Part shown: positions 47,401-53,547 of the stretch, piece by piece
Numbering within the stretch: the first letter of the stretch is position 1
How the letters are laid out: each line of letters begins with the position of its first letter
Source of the DNA: Gammaproteobacteria bacterium
GTDB taxonomy: Bacteria; Pseudomonadota; Gammaproteobacteria; Pseudomonadales; Cellvibrionaceae
DNA length: 64,000 nt
NCBI GenBank assembly: GCA_004172865.1
Contig: SEBV01000006.1
Span: 248,001-312,000, forward strand
Direction of reading: 5' to 3'
Made by a program: the position numbers and the translations under genes
Notes under the pieces: model-generated
What the model saw: only the letters and a program-made list of their open reading frames with translations
Databases searched by the model: none
What the model was told of the DNA's origin: nothing

Positions 47401-48930
47401 CGGAAGAAAATAAGTGAAAGCTTTTGTCTGCGGATTAAATTTACTCAAGCCCTCTTCGGTAGCAACCCAAACATCTTTTTTATGATCCACAATGACCGAC
47501 CAAACTTCCTGACCATGCACGCTACTTGGATTGTTGGGATCGGGTAAAAAATGCGTGAATTCACGTGTTTTGGTATTGAGTAAATTTAGCCCGCCCGACC
47601 AAATTCCCAACCAGAGATTTTCATTATCAGACTCTGCTATAGATAGGATGGTACTGCCGGATAGACCCTTTGGATTTTTTTCGTCGTAACTAAACCGCGT
47701 GACCTGATTTTTTGCGCGATCTACATAATTTAAACCGTAACCAGTACCCACCCACAAATTGCCAGCCTTATCCTCCTTAACCGATGAGACGCCGCCGTCG
47801 GTAATGCTGTTTTGATTCATAGAGTTGTTAGCATAATTATTAAATGCTGATGCCTGCCGATCAACCACATCAATACCAGAAGGAAAATAACCTAACCATA
47901 CATCGCCTGCACGATCTTCAAAGATTTCGTTAACGACGTAATTTCCAGGGCTGGATGCTTCGATATCTTTATAAAAATAACGATAGAGTTGATCGCTTTG
48001 CGATGGACGAAAATGTACGTGACTGCCATCACCAACCCAGAGATTATTGCTGCGGTCCACCAGCACCGACCAAACGGTTGCACCTTTCTCGGTTGAATCG
48101 TGGTTAATTTTAATAAATTTATGTTCGCCTCTATCAAAGCGATACAAACCATCGCCATAAGTTGCGGACATTAAATTATTGTCGCCATCAACATAAAGAC
48201 GACGGGTATCGTTAAAACCGCGAGCGCCAGGCGCATTCACATCGCGCATAAAACTTTCAAATTTTTGTGTAACCGGGTCGTAACGGCTCACGCCGTAAGA
48301 TTGGTAGGCGACCCAAATATTTCCGTCGAGATCGTCCGCCACCGACCATACGACCTGACTGTTAGTGCCGGATAAGGGAATCGCTTTGTCATGAATTTTT
48401 TCGGCGGTTGCCGTAGCTCGATCAAAACTGAAAAAGCCGCCGCGTGTACCCAACCACAAGTTACCTTTGCGATCTTCCTGAACCCAGGTGATATCGTTGG
48501 TATTCGCATCTTTAGAAATCGTGAAATGGGTAAATTTATGCAGGCGCGCATCGAATAGGTTGAGGCCATCGCGGGTTGCAACCCACATGGAACCATCGCG
48601 CCCCATGGTGATGTGATTTACGTAGCTGTGACCAATGCTATTCGGGTCGGCATCATCGTGTCGGAAAATAATGAGGTCGTAGCCATCGTAACGAGCCAGT
48701 CCGTTAGCACCGCCAAACCACATAAAGCCCTGGGTATCCTGCGTGATGCTGGTGATATAACCGATTGCGGCAATTTGCGTTGGAAGGATATGTTTAAAGA
48801 AAAGTTTGGGAGAATTTTGTTCACTTGCGGGTGGTTGATCAGCGAAACATGGATAGCAAAAAGCAAACGACATTATTAGCAAAAAATGTCGCAGGCAAAT
48901 GCTAAAACTCTGTTTAACGTTCAGGCTCAC
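44404..48930 (-). CDS. Giant hybrid sensor: beta-propeller / histidine kinase / receiver / GGDEF
   Basis: A one-protein signalling cascade of about 1508 residues. Order: signal peptide (1-31, FLLIMSFAFCYPCFA); about 14 two-component-regulator propeller repeats (about 35-715; for example GFMWFGGANGLARYDG, NLWVGTGYGLNYVDR); Y_Y_Y domain (about 725-800); one membrane span (about 811-833); HisKA with His872 in NTSHELRTPLNG; HATPase (GDTGTGIP, GGAGLGLSV); receiver with Asp1174 in LVLLDIMMP; short coiled coil; GGDEF domain with GGEEF at 1384-1388 and an RxxD inhibitory site (RESD) 5 residues before it. It should sense a periplasmic ligand and make c-di-GMP. Start is uncertain: I prefer the GTG at 48930, just before the signal peptide, while a TTG at 48999 is also in frame. 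Confidence 0.92.
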   Translation of the reverse strand: MSLNVKQSFSICLRHFLLIMSFAFCYPCFADQPPASEQNSPKLFFKHILPTQIAAIGYITSITQDTQGFMWFGGANGLARYDGYDLIIFRHDDADPNSIGHSYVNHITMGRDGSMWVATRDGLNLFDARLHKFTHFTISKDANTNDITWVQEDRKGNLWLGTRGGFFSFDRATATAEKIHDKAIPLSGTNSQVVWSVADDLDGNIWVAYQSYGVSRYDPVTQKFESFMRDVNAPGARGFNDTRRLYVDGDNNLMSATYGDGLYRFDRGEHKFIKINHDSTEKGATVWSVLVDRSNNLWVGDGSHVHFRPSQSDQLYRYFYKDIEASSPGNYVVNEIFEDRAGDVWLGYFPSGIDVVDRQASAFNNYANNSMNQNSITDGGVSSVKEDKAGNLWVGTGYGLNYVDRAKNQVTRFSYDEKNPKGLSGSTILSIAESDNENLWLGIWSGGLNLLNTKTREFTHFLPDPNNPSSVHGQEVWSVIVDHKKDVWVATEEGLSKFNPQTKAFTYFLPTADLLDGDKVLYSRVVYEDKLNNLWLGTFRGLYLFDRTTEKFTRYKHNAKDSESINADFIVSLYEDKRGNFWVGTEGGGLNLLDRNSGKFTAFTTKNGLADDVVGSITEDEKGMLWLGTQKGISQFDPEKKLFRNFDKHHGLADNLYNRNSALFTKSGEVLLGHSKGYTLFKAQDIKSNSYAPNVVITNLQIGNKPVAIGGPQSPLSKAIESTPSITLDHKDVVFTLEFSALSYHHVEDNQYVYRLQGFDENWNYVGTKRSATYTNLNAGTYIFEVKGSNNDGVWGLYPASLQIIVLPPFWRTWWAYAIYSFLGLALVYWFFHVHRLKMSFQAEKLQQERIIVKRLTQIDKLKDEFLANTSHELRTPLNGIIGLAESLREGVAGDVSPKMKYHLSLISDSGKRLASLVNDILDFSQLKNKGLTLNKKAVDIQVLVDVVLRLSKPLIINKAVIFANNIPQRLPAALADEDRVLQILHNLIGNAAKFTDRGVINVTANVIGEFIQIEVGDTGTGIPSNRINEIFESFTQLEGGITRTQGGAGLGLSVTRQLVELHGGTIRVESVLGIGSTFYFTLPVSHDLPEKFSTKHTYVRAPLNNQSYFETEALDPTQQEYKNNILIVDDDLINRRVIASYLSISGYNVIEANCAEDAFKIIASESVDLVLLDIMMPRISGYEACKIIRETYPAHELPIILLTARSQMNDLVMGFEAGANDFMVKPIVRETLMVRIATHLQLHDVTRNLDKKVAERTAELNKSNAVLKQAQHELEVAYQKLEEASLTDPLTGLHNRRFLNKSLAADIAIVERSYNDWGRTQADAVMKLTQPLEQDLMFMLLDIDLFKSVNDTYGHAAGDKLLEQLSQLLKTILRESDYLVRWGGEEFLIVVRYCTREEVPELAERIRQKVEQFEFDIGKGQKISKTCSIGMAAYPFYRAQPAALTWEQVIDTADRALYLAKHHGRNCWVNVTAASVSDMEFVNPAVTDSLISLAAAGIINIESSTTI

Positions 48931-49109
48931 GCCCTCGAAATCCAACTCATTGACTCCAGGCTTGTGTTCTACCGAAATCCCGCCAGGCTGGTAAAACAAG
49001 TATTTCTTATTATGTAGAGCTTAACGTCAAACTAAAGTTTTGTAAAAATGCTAATTCTTATAAGCAATGCCAACTTGTGCTCAATTTGATTAGAATTAAA
49101 AACATAAAA

Positions 49110-49129
49110 AGTGCAAATTAATTTGCACT
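49110..49129 (-). terminator. Terminator hairpin overlapping a stop codon
   Basis: The perfect 20-bp palindrome AGTGCAAATTAATTTGCACT includes the last codons and TAA of the SMP-30-like gene. On the minus strand it is followed by TTTTATGTTTTT. The transcript would form a stem with a tight AT-rich apex before the T-rich tail. Confidence 0.6.
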
Positions 49130-49966
49130 AACTTTATAAGCAGTCACTGAATTTTTTTCAAAATTGGGAACAAAAAGAGTTTGTGTTATCGCATCAAAAC
49201 CAATATCCGCGGTATTGATTCCCTCTTTCTGAGTATCCAGCAATAATTCTATTTTGCCGTCGAGGTGGACATAGTAAATCAGACCGGGCCAGCAGGAGAC
49301 GATGAAGTCACCTTTAGCGATAGATTCAACTCCATCAATGGCTTGCGCAAATCCAGAAGCGATCTGTAAACGGTTTTTTGCTTTATCAATTAAATACAGA
49401 TGAGTACCTGCACCGACGATGACATTTGAGCCAATCGCCTTCAAACCATTTGCAGTTTCAACTTTAGTGGCGTAGTCATCGAGCGAATCATTTTGGTAGC
49501 GATGGATTTTATTAGTTTTGGTATCCGATATGTAAACCACACCTTTGGAATCTATGGTTACGTCATTCAAAAATTGCGCGCCGGGAATAACAACTTTCTT
49601 CTCAATCTCTGCGGATTTTATATTGATAATAACCAATTCATTGATATCGGCTACATACAGTTTACCGTCGAAATAAGCCATTCCTTTGGGAGCATTTAAG
49701 CCCGTCACCCATTCAGCTTCATCGATGTCGCCGTCCAAATCCAGTTTGGCAATTCCGCCTTTGCCATCGATTGCACTTGGGTCGCCGTCAATTTGCGAAA
49801 CCAATAAAAAATTTGCTTTGCCAGCACGGTAAACCAATACCGATTCCGGTACGTTTAATCCTTCGGTCAACCAGATTTGTTCAAGATGAGGCTGGGCGTT
49901 TGCAACTGAACCTAGGCAGCACAAAACCCACAGGAAACATAAACTTACTTTTTTTAAACTAATCAT
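49118..49966 (-). CDS. Exported SMP-30/gluconolactonase-like beta-propeller protein
   Basis: A 282-residue predicted periplasmic or secreted six-bladed propeller. The signal peptide (MISLKKVSLCFLWVLCCLGSVANA) is followed by repeats such as GLNAPKGMAYFDGKLYVADIN, FLNDVTIDSKGVVYISDTKTNKIHRY, and GVESIAKGDFIVSCWPGLIYYV. The repeat residues in NDVTID and SDTKTN match metal-binding positions of the SMP-30/gluconolactonase/LRE family. The substrate is unknown, possibly a sugar lactone. I chose ATG 49966 with AGAGG 8 nt upstream over GTG 49975. It is divergent from the LacI-type regulator, sharing a 130-bp regulatory gap. Confidence 0.85.
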   Translation of the reverse strand: MISLKKVSLCFLWVLCCLGSVANAQPHLEQIWLTEGLNVPESVLVYRAGKANFLLVSQIDGDPSAIDGKGGIAKLDLDGDIDEAEWVTGLNAPKGMAYFDGKLYVADINELVIINIKSAEIEKKVVIPGAQFLNDVTIDSKGVVYISDTKTNKIHRYQNDSLDDYATKVETANGLKAIGSNVIVGAGTHLYLIDKAKNRLQIASGFAQAIDGVESIAKGDFIVSCWPGLIYYVHLDGKIELLLDTQKEGINTADIGFDAITQTLFVPNFEKNSVTAYKVSAN

Positions 49967-50001
49967 TGCCGACACCTCTTATTTTATATGGACCGCATTG
50001 A

Positions 50002-50018
50002 GTTACATTAAGTGTAAC
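50002..50018. promoter_or_regulatory. Inverted repeat between SMP-30-like gene and nagR
   Basis: GTTACA-TTAAG-TGTAAC, a perfect 6-bp inverted repeat, is placed midway between the two divergent start codons. It is a candidate operator for either gene. It differs from the GACAACGTTGTC site before nagB-II, so it may not belong to NagR. Confidence 0.4.
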
Positions 50019-50097
50019 CTAGAGCAAAAGGCTTTACATTACATCGTGCAATTTAATACTCTTGCAGGTTACTGCCACGAGAGCTTCAACATAATTT

Positions 50098-51123
50098 ATG
50101 AAAGCCACTATCAAAGACGTTGCCAAACTTGCCGGAGTTTCCTTCAAAACCGTATCGCGGGTTATTAACAAAGAAGGAACCGTCGGCCAGGACCTGCAAG
50201 ATAAGGTCATGAAGGCCGTCAAGGAACTCAATTACCAGCCCAATCTTTCGGCGCGATTGCTGCGCGGCACGGCTTCATCCATAGGTTTTATTTACGATAA
50301 CCCTAACAGTAACTACGTGATCGATATGCAGCGCGGTATTTTGGGTGAATGTCATCGTCAGGGTTATGAGCTGGTCATTCACCCCTGCGATGCAAAATCG
50401 AAAACTATTATTGATGAAATTATTGGTATGGTTGATCGCAGCCGTGTTGGCGGCCTCGTGCTTACGCCGCCGGTGTCAGAAATGCCTGATGTGCTGAGCG
50501 CGCTCAACAAACGCAAACTCAAATACGTGCGCATACTTTCCGGCGCAAACCCACCCGATACTATTTCGCCTTGCGTATTTATTGATGACCGCACCGCCGC
50601 TTATAAAATCACGCAATACCTGATCGATTTGGGCCATAAGGCGATTGCGTTTTTGGGCGGAGATGAAGCGCATAAATCCAGTACTGAACGTATGGAAGGT
50701 TATAAAGCTGCGCTCAAAGAAAATAAAATCACGCTCGATAAAAAATTAATTGTCGGCGGTGAATATTCGTTTGAATCAGGCGTAAAACGCACGCGTCAAT
50801 TACTCAGCGGAAGCACCAAGCCTACCGCCATATTTGCGTGTAACGACGAAATCGCGGCGGGCACCTTATTTGCGGCTCGCATTCAAGGTATCGAAGTACC
50901 ACAACAACTTTCTATCGTCGGCTTCGAGGATTCTCCTTTCTCCCGCCAAGCCTGGCCTAACCTAACCACCGCACAACAACCGATTCGTACTATTGCCCAA
51001 CACGCTACATCCATACTGATTGACGTCATGCGTAACGGCGAAAAAAATGTGGAAAGCGAAGGTTTTTATCCGGAATTAATCGTGCGCGATTCTACTTGCC
51101 CCGTCGCCAGCAGAAAAAACTAA
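50098..51123 (+). CDS. nagR: LacI-family repressor, probable NagR
   Basis: A LacI/GalR-type regulator of 341 residues. The helix-turn-helix ATIKDVAKLAGVSFKTVSRVINKEGTV is at residues 3-29, with the hinge helix QPNLSARLLRG at about 47-57, followed by the periplasmic-binding-protein-like effector domain (AIFACNDEIAAGTLFAARI, SIVGFEDSPFSRQAWPNLTT). Its place directly upstream of nagB-II and nagA makes it the probable GlcNAc repressor, as in Alteromonadales and Xanthomonadales, where LacI-type NagR replaces the NagC of enterics. Effector identity (GlcNAc-6-P or GlcN-6-P) is inferred. Confidence 0.85.
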   Translation: MKATIKDVAKLAGVSFKTVSRVINKEGTVGQDLQDKVMKAVKELNYQPNLSARLLRGTASSIGFIYDNPNSNYVIDMQRGILGECHRQGYELVIHPCDAKSKTIIDEIIGMVDRSRVGGLVLTPPVSEMPDVLSALNKRKLKYVRILSGANPPDTISPCVFIDDRTAAYKITQYLIDLGHKAIAFLGGDEAHKSSTERMEGYKAALKENKITLDKKLIVGGEYSFESGVKRTRQLLSGSTKPTAIFACNDEIAAGTLFAARIQGIEVPQQLSIVGFEDSPFSRQAWPNLTTAQQPIRTIAQHATSILIDVMRNGEKNVESEGFYPELIVRDSTCPVASRKN

Positions 51124-51129
51124 CCTAAT

Positions 51130-51169
51130 CCAAATTCTTTTATTCGATACCAAATTCCTTTATTCAATA
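51130..51169 (+). repeat. Tandem 20-bp direct repeat after nagR
   Basis: Two adjacent 20-bp units, CCAAATTCTTTTATTCGATA and CCAAATTCCTTTATTCAATA, differ at two positions. They begin 7 bp after the nagR stop codon. Function is unknown; a recent duplication is likely. Confidence 0.8.
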
Positions 51170-51182
51170 AAAGTTGAGCGCC

Positions 51183-51231
51183 GCCGCTTTACAAGCGGCT
51201 AAACTCGGTTCACAATGACAACGTTGTCTCA
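51183..51231 (+). promoter_or_regulatory. nagB-II promoter with NagR operator
   Basis: The element TTTACA (51188-51193), 17 bp, CACAAT (51211-51216) is a reasonable promoter. The palindrome AATGACAACGTTGTCTCA (perfect core GACAACGTTGTC, 51217-51228) overlaps the -10 end and start site, so a bound LacI-type repressor would block transcription. The -35 element is also part of a 7-bp hairpin GCCGCTT-TAC-AAGCGGC (51183-51199). Confidence 0.7.
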
Positions 51232-51252
51232 AATTACATTCGGAGAACCACC

Positions 51253-52311
51253 TTGTCAGCTGTCTCGCCAATCCAAAATTTACAACCTGAAGCAACCCTC
51301 ATGTTCCAGGAAGCTGCTTCAGCATCTAAAGTGATTGCCCAACAATATCTTTCCAATCAACAACGCATTAAAGATGCAGTTGTTCGCTTGAAAGAATTTG
51401 CACCCACAGCGATTGTAACTTGCGCGCGCGGCAGCTCAGATCACGCAGCAACTTATGCGAAATATTTGTTTGAAACCCAACTCGGTTTGGTGACAGCTTC
51501 AGCAGCGCCTTCGATAACATCGGTTTATCTCGCTCAGCCAAAATTAAACGGAATGTTGTACGTAGCCATTTCACAATCTGGCAAAAGCCCGGATTTATTA
51601 GCGAGCGTAACTCAGGCAAAATCAGCAGGAGCATTAACGCTGGCATTCGTAAACGTTGAGGATTCTCCACTCGCGCAATTAGCCGATATCGTAATTCCTT
51701 TGCACGCTGGCGCTGAAAAAAGCGTAGCAGCAACCAAATCTTATTTAGCAACTCTCGCTGCCGTTTTACATTTAGTATCCGTGTGGAGCGATAGCAGCGA
51801 ATTGCAAAAAGCAGTCACAGATTTGCCAGCAGCGCTCTCACAAGCCTGGAATAAAGATTGGTCTGCCGCTGTAGAAACCTTAAAAACTTCAACCAATTTA
51901 TTTGTAATTGGTCGCGGTGTAGGTTTTGGTACCGCGCAGGAAGCTGCGTTGAAATTGAAAGAAACCTGCGGCTTACACGCTGAAGCTTTTAGCGCCGCTG
52001 AAGTTAAACACGGCCCTATGGCAATAGTGAAAGAAAATTTCCCAGTGTTAATTTTTACTCAGCAAGATCAGGCATTTAGTGGAATGGATTCACTCATTCA
52101 GGATTTCCGCGCGCGCAACGCAGCAATGCTTATCGCCAGCGAAAATATGATCGGTAGTGATTGCCTTCCGGTGGTGACAAATGTTCCCTCCATTATTGCG
52201 CCATTGCTCGCGGTGCAAAGTTTTTATCGCATGGCTAACGCATTATCTATCGCACGCGGTTACAATCCCGATGAACCACCTCATTTGCGTAAGGTTACGG
52301 AGACTGTTTAA
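51253..52311 (+). CDS. nagB-II: Glucosamine-6-phosphate deaminase, SIS type (NagB-II)
   Basis: A two-SIS-domain enzyme of 352 residues that converts glucosamine-6-phosphate to fructose-6-phosphate and ammonia, a non-orthologous replacement of NagB. Motifs: ARGSSDHAATYAKYLFE, YVAISQSGKSPDLL, EKSVAATKSYLATLAA, then IGRGVGFGTAQEAALKLKETCGLHAEAFSAAEVKHGPMAI, and the C-terminal DEPPHLRKVTETV. It lacks the glutaminase domain of GlmS. The start appears to be TTG at 51253, with GGAG 7 nt upstream, so it is weakly initiated. Its stop overlaps the nagA ATG (TAATG). Confidence 0.9.
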   Translation: MSAVSPIQNLQPEATLMFQEAASASKVIAQQYLSNQQRIKDAVVRLKEFAPTAIVTCARGSSDHAATYAKYLFETQLGLVTASAAPSITSVYLAQPKLNGMLYVAISQSGKSPDLLASVTQAKSAGALTLAFVNVEDSPLAQLADIVIPLHAGAEKSVAATKSYLATLAAVLHLVSVWSDSSELQKAVTDLPAALSQAWNKDWSAAVETLKTSTNLFVIGRGVGFGTAQEAALKLKETCGLHAEAFSAAEVKHGPMAIVKENFPVLIFTQQDQAFSGMDSLIQDFRARNAAMLIASENMIGSDCLPVVTNVPSIIAPLLAVQSFYRMANALSIARGYNPDEPPHLRKVTETV

Positions 52312-53450
52312 TGGCTATAGCGCTCGTCAATGGCAGAGTATTTACTGGAGAACAATGGCTTGTTGATCAAGCTGTTGTGATTGAAGGCGAAAAAATTATT
52401 TCGATTTGCCCTACGAATAATTTGCCGGCAGGTATAAATCAAAAAATTGATTTAGGCGGCCAACGTTTAATTCCCGGTTTAATTGATACTCAGGTTAATG
52501 GCGGCGGCGGCGCATTATTTAATGATGCACCGACGGTAGAAACATTGCGCACTATGGGTGCAGCGCATCGTAAATTCGGCACCACTGGTTTTTATCCCAC
52601 ATTAATTAGCGATGATTTATCGGTTGTTACAGCTGCAATTGCCGCGGTAAAAAGTGCCGTTGAACAAAAAGTACCGGGGGTTTTAGGCGTTCATTTGGAA
52701 GGCCCATTTTTAAACCCGGAACGCAAAGGTGTTCACGATGCATCAAAATTTAAAATTATTGATGAAGCGGCATTTGAATTATTAACCTCACTAAATGAGG
52801 GCAAAACCTTAATTACGATTGCACCCGAATTAACAACGCCAAAAATGATCAGCCGTTTTGTTAAAGCAGGCGTGGTAGTTGCGGCGGGCCACAGTGCTGC
52901 AAATTACGAACAAACTAAAACCGCACTCGCCGCCGGTTTAAGTAGCTTTACGCATTTATTTAATGCGATGACACCACTCACCAGCCGCGAGCCGGGAATG
53001 GTTGGCGCAGCCTTAGAAAATACTAATTCCTGGTGCGGAATTATTGTCGATGGTTTCCACGTTCACCCATCAACTTTAAAAATTGCGCATCAAGCGAAAA
53101 CAAAAGGCCAGCTAATTTTAGTGACGGATGCAATGCCAAGTGTTGGTGCAGACGATAAAAACTTTATGCTTAATGGCGAACTCATTCGCTGTGAAGACGG
53201 AAAGCTTTCTACCGCTAGTGGCACACTTGCCGGTTCGGATTTAGATATGCTCGCCGCGGTAAAAAATACCGTAGAACTAGTCGGCATAGAGTTAGACGAA
53301 GCAATTCGCATGGCCAGCACCTACCCTGCAGTCATGATGGGTGAAATGCAATTAGGTGCAATTAAAGTTGGTTACACCGCCAGCATGATTTTAATAGATG
53401 AGAATTTTACATTAATCCGCAGCTGGATTAATGGTAGCGAAGCACATTAA
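52311..53450 (+). CDS. nagA: N-acetylglucosamine-6-phosphate deacetylase
   Basis: An amidohydrolase-fold metalloenzyme that deacetylates GlcNAc-6-P, feeding NagB-II. The motifs LIPGLIDTQVNGGGGALFNDA, GVHLEGPFLNPERKG (metal Glu), AAGHSAAN (metal His), FTHLFNAMTPLTSREPGMVGA (metal His) and LVTDAMPSVG (catalytic Asp) are intact. 379 residues. It overlaps nagB-II by 1 bp. No GlcNAc kinase (nagK) or permease (nagP/nagX) is present in the window, so upstream steps are encoded elsewhere. Confidence 0.97.
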   Translation: MAIALVNGRVFTGEQWLVDQAVVIEGEKIISICPTNNLPAGINQKIDLGGQRLIPGLIDTQVNGGGGALFNDAPTVETLRTMGAAHRKFGTTGFYPTLISDDLSVVTAAIAAVKSAVEQKVPGVLGVHLEGPFLNPERKGVHDASKFKIIDEAAFELLTSLNEGKTLITIAPELTTPKMISRFVKAGVVVAAGHSAANYEQTKTALAAGLSSFTHLFNAMTPLTSREPGMVGAALENTNSWCGIIVDGFHVHPSTLKIAHQAKTKGQLILVTDAMPSVGADDKNFMLNGELIRCEDGKLSTASGTLAGSDLDMLAAVKNTVELVGIELDEAIRMASTYPAVMMGEMQLGAIKVGYTASMILIDENFTLIRSWINGSEAH

Positions 53451-53510
53451 TTGATTTACCCTTAGACGTTATGCAACAACTGTTTTTTCATGAGTAGTAC
53501 TAGCGATTTG

Positions 53511-53539
53511 CCCGCGCCTAAACAGCGCGGGATTTTTTT
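53511..53539 (+). terminator. Rho-independent terminator of the nag operon
   Basis: Stem CCCGCGC / GCGCGGG with a 7-nt loop, followed by ATTTTTTT. It works for the plus strand only. Confidence 0.88.
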
Positions 53540-53547
53540 GCTCGCTA

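Noticed and set aside
53461-53510. Possible integron attC-like sequence (GACGTTATGCAAC) after nagA
   Set aside because: It lacks the paired R/L boxes and overall fold of attC sites, and no integrase is nearby; the region is better explained by the following terminator.
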